Positions 7,314-13,856 are shown, numbered from the stretch's first letter. The stretch is DNA of 20,504 bases from SCSIO-59966 sp046566185 (GCA_046566185.1 JBKHXE010000147.1:1-20504); one strand, 5' to 3'. Notes: a model not told the origin generated them from the sequence alone. Numbers and translations: made by a program.

Positions 7314-7355
7314 GGCCTCTGACGGGACTCGAACCGTCGACCCCCTCCCTACCAT
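7314..7355 (-). other. tRNA 3'-half-like fragment (T-arm and acceptor strand)
   Basis: On the minus strand GACGGTTCGAGTCCCGTC looks like a T-arm with a TTCGAGT loop and one extra C on the 3' side. It is followed by AGAGGCC, fitting a 3' acceptor strand, and preceded by GGTAGGGAGG, like an anticodon-loop exit. No matching 5' half is present on that strand. Integrative elements often carry the 3' half of a tRNA as attachment site, so this may be an old att fragment. Confidence 0.4.
7336..7355. repeat. 20-bp direct repeat, left copy
   Basis: GTCGACCCCCTCCCTACCAT matches 8411-8430 at 19 of 20 positions. The copies bracket the methyltransferase gene and its promoter and lie within the foreign insert. 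The left copy runs into the tRNA-like T-arm; the right copy does not. Confidence 0.7.
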
Positions 7356-7530
7356 CGCAACCCACGGCGCCGGGCCCCCCGTGCGCCTACCTCGCGGGAG
7401 TCGGACATCTCGCCAACTGCGCAGGAAAGGATGGCGCGCCCAGCTTCGTGGACTCCTCCTCGTGCTGCGCGAGCAGCTCACACGTCAGCAGAACAACGAT
7501 TGCAGCTCTGGCGGCACGCTGGCGCGCACC

Positions 7531-7536
7531 TATAGT
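7531..7536 (+). promoter_or_regulatory. -10 element for the insert methyltransferase
   Basis: TATAGT is close to the -10 consensus. It lies 25 nt before the GTG start and upstream of a strong GAGGAGG ribosome site. No good -35 is found at 16-19 bp. This suggests the cargo gene brings its own promoter. Confidence 0.45.
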
Positions 7537-7561
7537 CTGCCTAAACACGAGGAGGCGAACC

Positions 7562-8395
7562 GTGTCACAAGGAGCTTCGATCGTCGAACACTGGGCGACA
7601 GGCGACGTCTACGCCTTGATCGTCTCCGCACTGGAGGCGTCGGCGAAGCCTCTCGATTCGTTGACGGTGGAGGACCTGGCGCCGGTCGACCACTTCCACG
7701 CTCGTGGTTTTTCCGCCACCGTCGAGCTCGGAGACCACCTGCCTGTCAAGGCAGGCGACCACATCCTCGACATCGGCTGCGGCCTCGGCGGGCCGGCGCG
7801 CTACTTCGCGCAGCGCTTCGGCTGCACGGTCAGAGGGATCGACATCACCGCACCATTCGTCGAGGCGGCGAACAAGCTCACGGCCTTGCTCGATCTGGGG
7901 GACAAGGTCTCGTTCGAGCAAGGCGATGCACACCACCTCCCCTACGCAAACGACTTCTTCGACGGCGCCTACAGCCAGCACGTCACGATGAACATCGCCG
8001 ACCGAACGCAGTTTTTCGGCGAGGTGTGGCGTGTGTTGAAGCCCGGCGGCTTCTTTGCTCTCACGGAACACGGCCTCGGGCGCAATGGCAATCCCCATCA
8101 TCCGGTCCCCTGGTCCGAGGACGGGGAAGGCGAATGGCTGGCAACACCGGCGCAGACGCGCGACCTGCTCACCGCTGCCGGCTTCGTCGATGTCGAGATC
8201 GAGGACACGGGGCCGAAGTATCTCGAGGCCTACCAGGGCGTCCTTGCGCTCGCCGCTCGTGGCGAACTGCCACCGCTCGGGCTGCACCTGCTAATGGGTC
8301 AGACCGCGCCTCAGAAGGTCCGCAACGCCGCCCGTAACATCGAGGAAGAGCGAACACACCCCGTTCAGGTGCTCTGCCGGAAGTCGCGCACCTGA
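7562..8395 (+). CDS. Class I SAM-dependent methyltransferase (cargo of the insert)
   Basis: A 277-residue soluble methyltransferase of the UbiE/type-11 group. The SAM-binding motif I is DIGCGLGGPARYF (residues 70-82), the acidic residue after strand 2 is D94 (GIDIT), and GDAHHLPYANDFFDG (121-135) is the motif II region. VLKPGGFFALTEHGLG (158-173) follows. The HVTMNI and HPVPWSED segments recall small-molecule N-methyltransferases such as the sarcosine/dimethylglycine group, but the acceptor is not established. The GTG at 7562 has GAGGAGG 8 nt upstream; an in-frame ATG at 7448 lacks support and would overlap the promoter. The codon mix includes more A/T-ending codons than neighbouring genes, supporting horizontal origin. 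It is the only gene in the insert. Confidence 0.85.
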   Translation: MSQGASIVEHWATGDVYALIVSALEASAKPLDSLTVEDLAPVDHFHARGFSATVELGDHLPVKAGDHILDIGCGLGGPARYFAQRFGCTVRGIDITAPFVEAANKLTALLDLGDKVSFEQGDAHHLPYANDFFDGAYSQHVTMNIADRTQFFGEVWRVLKPGGFFALTEHGLGRNGNPHHPVPWSEDGEGEWLATPAQTRDLLTAAGFVDVEIEDTGPKYLEAYQGVLALAARGELPPLGLHLLMGQTAPQKVRNAARNIEEERTHPVQVLCRKSRT

Positions 8396-8410
8396 TCTAG
8401 CGATCGCCGC

Positions 8411-8430
8411 GTCGACCCCCTCCTTACCAT
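8411..8430. repeat. 20-bp direct repeat, right copy
   Basis: GTCGACCCCCTCCTTACCAT differs from the left copy by a single C/T. It begins 15 bp after the methyltransferase stop codon, as an attachment or duplication scar bracketing a cargo gene would. Confidence 0.7.
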
Positions 8431-8485
8431 GCGCTGCACGCGGCAACTGGTCGCAATCAACGGCAACGGTTTTGGCTTGTCTTTC

Positions 8486-8499
8486 GCGGCTTCGGCCGC
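8486..8499 (+). terminator. UUCG-tetraloop hairpin after the methyltransferase
   Basis: GCGGC-TTCG-GCCGC is a perfect 5-bp stem closed by C(UUCG)G, a very stable tetraloop, 91 bp after the stop codon. No T-run follows. It could serve as a terminator or 3' stabiliser within the insert; evidence is structural only. Confidence 0.3.
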
Positions 8500-8572
8500 A
8501 ACGCTCTAACGCCGGCGAGACTCTCCGTCGTGAACGGCGCGAAGCCCTGCTCCTGTAGGGGCACGAGTCAGT

Positions 8573-8577
8573 CCTGA
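8573..8577. repeat. Right copy of 5-bp CCTGA junction duplication
   Basis: This is the partner of the copy at 7212-7216. The YciI reading frame resumes here with CTG ATC ATC. Confidence 0.6.
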
Positions 8578-8733
8578 TCATCGTGCGCGCCGCGAGCGCG
8601 GCCGACGTCGAGGAGCTGGTGACGGCAGACCCCTTCCGCAGCGAGGGCGTGGTCGCCGGCCACACCGTCACGCAGTGGCAGCCGATCATCGGCCGCTGGG
8701 CGGCCGACCTGGCCTGAGGAGCCGGCCGGACCC

Positions 8734-9678
8734 TCACCGTCGCCGGACGAGGCGGACGGTGAACGTGCCGTCCCCGGGCAGCAGGTCGACGCGGTCGCTG
8801 AGCTGCCGGGCCAGCCACAGGCCCATCCCGCCGGACGCCATCCGGTCCACGCCGGGCGGCACGTAGCCGACGGCGGGGTCGTCCAGCCCGGGGCCGTGGT
8901 CGGTCACCGTGACGACCACGCGGTCCGACGGCACCCACACCTGGATGCGCGCCGGTGGTGTCGCGTGCCGGTAGACGTTGGACACCAGCTCGTTGACGGC
9001 GACGACCACGTCGTCGACGACCGAGGGGGCGACCCGGTCAGCCGCCAGGACCCGCCGGACGGCGTCCCGCAGGGGGCCGAGCGCGGGACGCCCGGCGACG
9101 TCCAGCGCGGGGGCGGTGCCCTCCACCGGGTCCGGCTCGGTGTGGGCGAGGCGGTGCAGCGTCACCTGCGGGTCGACGTACGCCGCGTTGGGGCGCCTGG
9201 TGTCCCCGGCGCGGACGTGCCGGTGGGTCTGCTCACCGGCACGGCGCACGGCCACCGGCAGCTCGTCGTGGACGACGCAGACGACGTGAACCGGCAGGTC
9301 GCCGAGGACGGCGTCGAGCATCGCCTCGTAACGGGTCCACTCGGCGCGCTCGCCGGGGTCCTCCAGGCTGCCGACCTCGCCCAGCACCGTCACGTGGGGC
9401 GTGCCCGTCGCGAGGTCGTGCCGGGCAGCGGTGCGCAGCGACGTCAGGGCGGCCGTGGCGTTGCGCTGGACGCGCTCGCGGTCGAGCGCCTGCAGGGGGG
9501 CCCGCGGGCCGAGCTCCGCCAGGACGTGGTCCCGGACCTCGTCGGAGCACAGCAGCAGACCGCTGCCGCCCGACTCGATCGACGACGACAGGTGCCGGGT
9601 CGCCCCGTGCAGCAGGTGCTCCGGGTCGGAGAACGGCAGCAGGTCGTGCTCGAAGCGCCGTGAGCGCGTCGACCTCAC
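8734..9678 (-). CDS. MEDS-domain / HATPase anti-sigma-type regulator
   Basis: A 314-residue cytosolic protein. Residues about 8-165 look like a MEDS sensor domain (FEHDLLPFSDPEHLL, later HVVCVVHDELP). Residues about 195-314 form a serine-kinase-type HATPase_c_2 domain. That domain has N-box VNELVSNVYRHA (228-239), G1 DHGPGLDDP (260-268) and G2 SGGMGLWLA (282-290). No HisKA domain or phospho-acceptor His is present, so it resembles RsbW/SpoIIAB-like anti-sigma kinases rather than a two-component kinase. The GTG at 9678 has GAGGAGG 5 nt upstream. An alternative ATG at 9720 adds 14 residues and lacks a ribosome site. No sigma factor or STAS antagonist is adjacent, so the partner is unknown. It is convergent with the broken YciI gene and divergent from the asparaginase gene. 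Confidence 0.85.
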   Translation of the reverse strand: MRSTRSRRFEHDLLPFSDPEHLLHGATRHLSSSIESGGSGLLLCSDEVRDHVLAELGPRAPLQALDRERVQRNATAALTSLRTAARHDLATGTPHVTVLGEVGSLEDPGERAEWTRYEAMLDAVLGDLPVHVVCVVHDELPVAVRRAGEQTHRHVRAGDTRRPNAAYVDPQVTLHRLAHTEPDPVEGTAPALDVAGRPALGPLRDAVRRVLAADRVAPSVVDDVVVAVNELVSNVYRHATPPARIQVWVPSDRVVVTVTDHGPGLDDPAVGYVPPGVDRMASGGMGLWLARQLSDRVDLLPGDGTFTVRLVRRR

Positions 9679-9836
9679 AGCGCCCTCCTCACAGACCGGT
9701 CTCAATCGCACGGTCCCCATGAGGCCCCGGAGCAGGTGCACCGGACAATGGCCCAAGGTCCCCACCGCGCTGTGCCGGCCAGTCTCGCACCCCGGCCGGG
9801 AAACGGCCCGACGAGGTCGCCTCCTCGCGCCGTGGC

Positions 9837-9842
9837 TACCGT
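9837..9842 (+). promoter_or_regulatory. -10 hexamer for leaderless asparaginase-like mRNA
   Basis: TACCGT ends 8 nt before the GTG at 9851. No Shine-Dalgarno is visible in between. Confidence 0.45.
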
Positions 9843-9850
9843 GGCGGCCC

Positions 9851-10813
9851 GTGACCATCGCCACCCGGGCGCAGCCCGTCGCCGACGTCGTCCGCAACGG
9901 TGTCGTGGAGTCCGTCCACCACGGGCACGTGAGCGTGCTGGCACCCGACGGCACCGTGGCCGCCTCGATCGGCGACCCGGACGCCGTGATCTTCCCGCGG
10001 TCGTCGCTCAAGCCGGTGCAGGCGGTCGCCATGCTGCGCCACGGGCTCGACCTGGACGGCGAGCTGCTGGCACTCGCGAGCTCGAGCCACTCGGGCGAGG
10101 AGATCCACCTCGACGGTGCCCGCCGGATCCTCGCCGGGGCGGGCCTGACCGTAGACGCCCTGCAGAACACGCCCGACTACCCGCTGGACGACGCCGCGGC
10201 CCTCGCCTGGCGCGCGGCCGGGCAGGGCAGGACCCCGTTGGCGCAGAACTGCTCCGGCAAGCACTCCGCCATGCTGGCGACCTGCGTGGCGGCCGGGTGG
10301 AGCACGGCGACCTACCGCGACCACGACCACCCGCTGCAGCGCGCGATCGCCGCCACGATCGCCGAGCTGACGGGCGACGAGGTCACGCACACGGCGGTCG
10401 ACGGCTGTGGGGCACCGCTGTTCTCGTGCACGGTCAGCGGGCTCGCGCGGGCCTTCGCGACGCTGGCCCGGGCCGGTGCGGCCGGCGACGACTCGGCGGA
10501 GGGGCGCGTGGCCCGCGCGATCAGGGCCCACCCCCGGTACCTGGGCGGCACCGGGCGCGACGTCACCCGGCTCGTCGAGGGAGTGCCGGGCCTGGTCGCC
10601 AAGGACGGCGCTGAGGGCGTCTACGCGGCGGGCCTGCCGGACGGCTCGGCGGTCGCGCTCAAGGTGCTGGACGGGTCCCAGCGGCCGCGGCCGGTCGTGA
10701 TGGCCGCGGCGTTGCGACGGCTCGGGGTCGACGAGCCGGTGCTCGACGAGATCGGCTCGGTGCCGGTGCTCGGCCACGGCGAGCCGGTCGGGTCGGTCAC
10801 CGCCCGGCTCTGA
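9851..10813 (+). CDS. Asparaginase II family protein (Rhizobium etli AnsA-like)
   Basis: A 320-residue cytosolic protein of the Asparaginase_II family (the rhizobial thermolabile type, unrelated to E. coli AnsB), predicted to hydrolyse L-asparagine to aspartate and ammonia. Family landmarks are the N-terminal VVRNGVVESVHHGHVSVLAPDG and PRSSLKPVQAVAMLRHG, followed by SSSHSGEEIH. NCSGKHSAMLATCVAAGW and the VDGCGAPLFSCTVSGLA segment come next. Late KDGAEGVYAAGL and VLDGSQRPR complete the set. Length is normal. The GTG at 9851 is chosen from the family N-terminus and the -10 just upstream; the reading frame is open far upstream but without family content. It heads a plus-strand run with dtd, about 30 bp away. 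Confidence 0.9.
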   Translation: MTIATRAQPVADVVRNGVVESVHHGHVSVLAPDGTVAASIGDPDAVIFPRSSLKPVQAVAMLRHGLDLDGELLALASSSHSGEEIHLDGARRILAGAGLTVDALQNTPDYPLDDAAALAWRAAGQGRTPLAQNCSGKHSAMLATCVAAGWSTATYRDHDHPLQRAIAATIAELTGDEVTHTAVDGCGAPLFSCTVSGLARAFATLARAGAAGDDSAEGRVARAIRAHPRYLGGTGRDVTRLVEGVPGLVAKDGAEGVYAAGLPDGSAVALKVLDGSQRPRPVVMAAALRRLGVDEPVLDEIGSVPVLGHGEPVGSVTARL

Positions 10814-10832
10814 GGACGCCGACCCGGCCGGG

Positions 10833-10838
10833 CACGAT
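10833..10838 (+). promoter_or_regulatory. -10-like hexamer before dtd
   Basis: CACGAT ends 6 nt before the GTG at 10845, the spacing of a leaderless transcript. The first base departs from TANNNT. Confidence 0.35.
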
Positions 10839-10844
10839 GACGGC

Positions 10845-11270
10845 GTGAGAGCCGTCGTCCAGCGCGTCACCCGTGCGTCCGTCACCGTCGACGGACGGGT
10901 CGTCGGCGAGATCACCCAGCCCGGCCTGCTCGTGCTCGTGGGCGTCACGCACGACGACGGCCCGGCGCAGGTGGACCTCATCGCCCGCAAGGTCGCCGAG
11001 CTGCGCATCCTGCGCGACGAGCTCAGCGCCGTGGATGCCGGCGCGCCGGTGCTCGTGGTCAGCCAGTTCACCCTCTACGCGGACACCCGCAAGGGACGCC
11101 GGCCGACATGGAACGCCGCGGCGCCCGGTCCCGTCGCGGAGCCGCTCGTCGGGGAGGTCGTCGCGGCGCTGCGGGCCCGCGGGCTGACCGTCGCCACCGG
11201 GGCGTTCGGCGCCGACATGGCCGTCGAGCTCGTCAACGACGGACCGGTGACCATCCTGCTGGAGGCGTGA
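10845..11270 (+). CDS. dtd: D-aminoacyl-tRNA deacylase
   Basis: A 141-residue cytosolic proofreading enzyme that hydrolyses D-amino acids (and glycine from tRNA-Ala) off tRNA. It starts MRAVVQRVTRASVTVDG, the family N-terminus. The active-site motif is SQFTLYADTRKGRRP (73-87), and the cross-subunit motif NDGPVT is at 131-136. The region before SQFTLY is about five residues shorter than in E. coli Dtd, a form I believe is usual in actinobacteria. The GTG start at 10845 follows a -10-like CACGAT by 6 nt and lacks a ribosome site. The gene sits between the asparaginase-like gene and DUF2516. Confidence 0.96.
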   Translation: MRAVVQRVTRASVTVDGRVVGEITQPGLLVLVGVTHDDGPAQVDLIARKVAELRILRDELSAVDAGAPVLVVSQFTLYADTRKGRRPTWNAAAPGPVAEPLVGEVVAALRARGLTVATGAFGADMAVELVNDGPVTILLEA

Positions 11271-11275
11271 GCAAC

Positions 11276-11281
11276 TACCCT
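11276..11281 (+). promoter_or_regulatory. -10 hexamer for leaderless DUF2516 mRNA
   Basis: TACCCT ends exactly 6 nt before the GTG at 11288; no ribosome site is present. It lies in the 17-bp gap after dtd. Confidence 0.5.
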
Positions 11282-11287
11282 CGAGGC

Positions 11288-11617
11288 GTGGGTAACCTCT
11301 TCGCCGCGCAGAGCTGGGTGCTCCTGCTGCTGACGCTCGCTGCCTTCGCCATGCAGGTGTTCGCGCTCGTGGACGCCGCGCGGCACCCCGCGTCGGCGTA
11401 CGAGGCCGCCGGCAAGCTGACCAAGCAGAAGTGGCTCATCATCCTCGGGGTCGCCGCGGCGATCGGCTTCATCTCGCTCGGCAACGGCGGCCTGCTCTTC
11501 CTGCTCGTCATCGCGGTGGTCGCCGCCGCCGTGTACCTCACCGACGTCCGCCCCGCCCTGCAGTCGATGGGAGGGCGCGGTCGCGGTCGCAGCAGCGGTC
11601 CCTACGGGGGCTGGTGA
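11288..11617 (+). CDS. DUF2516 family small membrane protein
   Basis: A 109-residue integral membrane protein of unknown function, typical of actinobacteria. Two or three hydrophobic helices are visible: about 8-28 (SWVLLLLTLAAFAMQVFALV) and 49-64 plus 67-86 (WLIILGVAAAIGFISL and LLFLLVIAVVAAAVYL). They are separated by the conserved DAARHPASAYEAAGKLTKQKW loop. The tail is arginine- and glycine-rich (GGRGRGRSSGPYGGW) and should face the cytoplasm. The GTG at 11288 is preceded by TACCCT at leaderless spacing. Its stop is one base before the macro-domain start, so the two are probably co-expressed. Confidence 0.85.
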   Translation: MGNLFAAQSWVLLLLTLAAFAMQVFALVDAARHPASAYEAAGKLTKQKWLIILGVAAAIGFISLGNGGLLFLLVIAVVAAAVYLTDVRPALQSMGGRGRGRSSGPYGGW

Positions 11618-11618
11618 C

Positions 11619-12176
11619 GTGAGGGTCGAGGCGGTCCCCGGCGACATCACCCGGCAGCGCGTCGACGCGATCGTCAACGCCGCCAACCCCTCGCTGCTCG
11701 GTGGGGGCGGCGTCGACGGGGCCATCCACGCCGCCGCCGGGCCGGCGCTGCTGGCGGAGTGCCGCCGACTGCGCGAGACGACCCACCGCGCCGGGCTGGC
11801 CGTCGGTGACGCCGTCGCCACCGGCGCGGGTGACCTGCCGGCGCGCTTCGTCGTCCACACCGTCGGCCCGAACCGCCACGCGGGCCAGACCGACCCGACC
11901 CTGCTCGCCTCCTGCTTCCGCCGCTCGCTCGAGGTCGCCGAGGAGATCGGGGCGCGGACGGTGGCGGTGCCGGCGGTCAGCGCCGGCGTGTACGGCTGGG
12001 ACGTCGCGGACGTCGCGCGGATCGCGGTGGCGACCGTCCGGGAGACGGCCGACAGCGGCGCCGTGCCGTCGGTCGAGCTGGTCCGTTTCGTGCTGCTCGG
12101 CGAGCGGCCGTTGGAGGCGTTCCGCCGCGCCCTGGCCGACGCGGACGCCGCCGCGTCCCCCGACGACGCCGTGTGA
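11619..12176 (+). CDS. Macro-domain protein (O-acetyl-ADP-ribose deacetylase type)
   Basis: A 185-residue cytosolic ADP-ribose-binding protein of the MacroD/YmdB class, predicted to remove acetyl-ADP-ribose or ADP-ribose ester adducts. Signature elements are GDIT (8-11), IVNAANPSLLGGGGVDGAIH (18-37) with the catalytic Asn/Asp area, VHTVGP, and the loop PAVSAGVYGW (118-127). Family members are about 150-180 residues; the C-terminal tail after about 170 is an acidic/alanine extension. The GTG at 11619 begins one base after the DUF2516 stop, implying coupled translation. No ADP-ribosyltransferase is adjacent, so a toxin-antitoxin pair is not supported here. Confidence 0.92.
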   Translation: MRVEAVPGDITRQRVDAIVNAANPSLLGGGGVDGAIHAAAGPALLAECRRLRETTHRAGLAVGDAVATGAGDLPARFVVHTVGPNRHAGQTDPTLLASCFRRSLEVAEEIGARTVAVPAVSAGVYGWDVADVARIAVATVRETADSGAVPSVELVRFVLLGERPLEAFRRALADADAAASPDDAV

Positions 12177-12182
12177 GGCAGC

Positions 12183-13010
12183 TCAGCCGACAGGGGCGAC
12201 GGCCGGCCAGGCGACCGTCACCTCCCCCAGACGCCACCGCGCCGGGCCGTCGAGCACCGGCCACCCCGCCTCGGCGACCGCCCGGCACGTCGCCGTCCAG
12301 CGCTGCCGGGCGCCGAACGGCGCCAGCGGGGCGCTGCGCTCCCAGGACTCGTCGAGCGCCGAGAGCCACGCGTGCACGCGCTCGCCGGGCACGTTGCGGT
12401 GGATGAGCGCCTTCGGCAGCCGCTCGGCCACCACGCCCGGGCGCTCGAGGCCACCCAGTCGCAGCGACACCGTCAGCGACTGCGGTCCGCCGCCGTCCAC
12501 CGCCACCCACGCGGCCCGGCGCCCGATCTCGCCGCAGGTCGCGTCGACGAGCAACCCGCCCGGCGCCAGCAGCCCGGCGACCCGTCCCCAGGCCCCGGCG
12601 ACCTGCGACTCGTCGTACTGCCGCAGCACGTTGGCCGCCCGCACGAGCACCGGACGGCGCCCGGCGACCGGCGCCAGCTCGAACCCGCCGAGGGCGAAGC
12701 GCAGGCCGCCCCGCTCGACCGGTCGCGCGGCGGCCACCCGCTCCGGGTCGATCTCCAGCCCGACGACCTCGACGTCCGCCCGCAGGCGGCGCAGCCGGTC
12801 GTGCAGCTCGAGCGTGGTGACCGGCGTCGAGCCGTAGCCGAGGTCGACGACGAGCGGGTCGGCGGCGCCGCGCAGCGCGGGGCCGAGCCGGTGCGCCACC
12901 CAGCGGTCGACGCGGCGCAGCCGGTTCGGGCTGGTCGTGCCCCGCGTGATCGTGCCGACCGGACGCGACGGAGCGCGGCGGCCGGCTGCGCGCGAGGGGG
13001 GCGGGGGCAC
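12183..13010 (-). CDS. Class I SAM-dependent methyltransferase, function unknown
   Basis: A 275-residue protein with a basic, proline-rich N-terminus, then GTTSPNRLRRVDRW and a Rossmann SAM site VVDLGYGSTPVTTLELHDRL (54-73). VVGLEIDPERVAAARP (82-97) follows as the second-strand acidic motif. Later LVRAANVLRQYDESQVAGAW and GGLLVDATCGEIGRRAAWV look like motif IV onward. I recognise the fold but not the substrate. The GTG at 13010 is chosen because GACAAT ends 6 nt upstream, giving a leaderless start. The frame stays open to 13883, but that region is the antisense shadow of the PP2C gene. It is divergent from PP2C with 78 bp between starts and convergent with the macro gene. Confidence 0.8.
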   Translation of the reverse strand: MPPPPSRAAGRRAPSRPVGTITRGTTSPNRLRRVDRWVAHRLGPALRGAADPLVVDLGYGSTPVTTLELHDRLRRLRADVEVVGLEIDPERVAAARPVERGGLRFALGGFELAPVAGRRPVLVRAANVLRQYDESQVAGAWGRVAGLLAPGGLLVDATCGEIGRRAAWVAVDGGGPQSLTVSLRLGGLERPGVVAERLPKALIHRNVPGERVHAWLSALDESWERSAPLAPFGARQRWTATCRAVAEAGWPVLDGPARWRLGEVTVAWPAVAPVG

Positions 13011-13016
13011 CCGCCG

Positions 13017-13022
13017 ATTGTC
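13017..13022 (-). promoter_or_regulatory. -10 hexamer for leaderless methyltransferase mRNA
   Basis: On the minus strand GACAAT ends 6 nt before the GTG at 13010, with no ribosome site. Confidence 0.5.
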
Positions 13023-13088
13023 CCGGATCGCCCACGCCGCGAGGATGGTGCCGATCGGTCCGTCGACACCGCAGGGGGGAGGTAGCGC

Positions 13089-13856
13089 ATGCTCCCGGTC
13101 CGCCACGGCCACGCCACGCACGTCGGGCGGGTGCGTCGCGTCAACGAGGACAGTGCGCTGGCCGAGCCCCCGGTCTTCGCCGTGGCCGACGGGATGGGCG
13201 GCCACGCGGCCGGAGACGTGGCGAGCGCCGTCGTGGTCGAGGAGCTGCGCGCGCTGGTCGGTCGGCCCGTCGACGCGCAGGCGCTGTCGGCGGCGCTGGA
13301 GGCCGCCGACCGCCGGGTCCGCGACCTCAGCGACGAGAGCGGCCGGCGGCTCGGCGCCGGGTCCACCGTCGCCGCCGCCGCGCTCGTCGACCACGACGGC
13401 ACGCCGTCGTGGCTGGTCGTCAACTGCGGCGACAGCCGCGTCTACCGCTTCGCCGGCGGCCGGCTCACGCAGCTCACCGTCGACCACTCGCTGGTGCAGG
13501 AGATGGTGGACGACGGCGTGCTCACCCCGGCCGAGGCCCGACGGCACCCCGCCCGCAACGTCGTCACGCGCGCCGTCGGGGCGTCGTCTCCCCTGGAGCC
13601 CGACCAGTGGCTGCTGCCCGTGACGCCCGGGGAGCGTCTGGTCCTGTGCACCGACGGCCTGACCAACGAGGTGGACGACGACCGGCTGGGTGAGCTGGCC
13701 GGCGACGCCGCGGCGTCCCCGCAGTCGGTGGCCGAGGCGCTCGTCGAGGCCGCGGTCGACGCCGGCGGGCACGACAACGTCACCGTCGTCGTCGTCGACG
13801 TCCCGGAGCCGGCTGAGCACCCACCCCACGCTGCACCCACCCCGGCCCTGCACTAG
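13089..13856 (+). CDS. PP2C-family protein serine/threonine phosphatase
   Basis: A 255-residue soluble Mn/Mg-dependent phosphatase predicted to reverse Ser/Thr phosphorylation by Hanks-type kinases. All PP2C motifs are present: GRVRRVNEDS (13-22), VADGMGGHAAGDVAS (33-47) with the metal-binding Asp, GDSRVYRF, VDHSLVQEMVDDG, ARNVVTRAVG, LCTDGLTNEV and the final GHDNVTVVVVDV. It is the length of a bare catalytic domain with no membrane helix. The ATG at 13089 has GGGGGAGG 6-7 nt upstream, one of the better ribosome sites here. No kinase is adjacent. Its TAG stop (13854-13856) forms part of the predicted -10 of mshA. Confidence 0.93.
   Translation: MLPVRHGHATHVGRVRRVNEDSALAEPPVFAVADGMGGHAAGDVASAVVVEELRALVGRPVDAQALSAALEAADRRVRDLSDESGRRLGAGSTVAAAALVDHDGTPSWLVVNCGDSRVYRFAGGRLTQLTVDHSLVQEMVDDGVLTPAEARRHPARNVVTRAVGASSPLEPDQWLLPVTPGERLVLCTDGLTNEVDDDRLGELAGDAAASPQSVAEALVEAAVDAGGHDNVTVVVVDVPEPAEHPPHAAPTPALH

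Larger units (their letters stand above)
7217..8572 (+). mobile_element. Foreign insert in the YciI gene, methyltransferase cargo, no recombinase
   Basis: The boundaries are set by where the YciI coding sequence stops and resumes. The insert is 1356 bp flanked by CCTGA on both sides, as a 5-bp target duplication would look. It contains one credible gene (7562-8395), a 20-bp near-identical direct repeat pair (7336, 8411), tRNA-like fragments near the left end and a 12-bp palindrome at 7223-7234. Its DNA is less uniformly GC-rich than the flanks, with more A/T third positions. No transposase, integrase or clear terminal inverted repeat is seen. It must therefore be non-autonomous, a deletion remnant, or the product of illegitimate recombination at CCTGA. 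Confidence 0.7.
7072..8717 (+). pseudogene. YciI-family protein gene split by a 1.36-kb insertion
   Basis: The 5' part (7072-7216) encodes MPVFALHYAYTDD..., ending ...GPYAPGGPDGAL. The 3' part (8574-8717) encodes LIIVRAASAADVEELVTADP... with the YciI hallmarks DPF and a late W, ending in TGA. The two pieces are in compatible frames. Joining GCCCTG to ATCATC gives a normal protein of about 95 residues with the YciI order: N-terminal strand, GP loop, ADPF helix. CCTGA occurs at both junctions (7212-7216 and 8573-8577). Translation from the left start now runs into foreign DNA and ends at TAG 7246-7248, giving a 58-residue truncated product. YciI-fold proteins are small ferredoxin-like enzymes or stress proteins of mostly unknown reaction. 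The gene is broken here. Confidence 0.88.

Noticed and set aside
7262..7355. A complete tRNA gene
   Set aside because: The D-arm-like and T-arm-like pieces lie on opposite strands, and no cloverleaf with paired acceptor and anticodon stems can be drawn.
7297..8337. 346-codon plus-strand frame overlapping the insert methyltransferase
   Set aside because: A different frame lacking any motif; the real frame has SAM motifs and a ribosome site.
7217..8572. Insertion sequence with transposase, or integron cassette with attC
   Set aside because: No transposase or integrase frame, no terminal inverted repeats, and GTTAGCT does not fit the attC core GTTRRRY.
9679..10170. N-terminal extension of the MEDS/HATPase frame
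   Set aside because: It overlaps the asparaginase coding region and has no domain content; the GTG at 9678 has GAGGAGG.
11619..12176. Macro-domain gene as antitoxin of an ADP-ribosylating toxin pair
   Set aside because: No DarT-like or other ADP-ribosyltransferase neighbour; the adjacent genes are DUF2516 and an unrelated methyltransferase.
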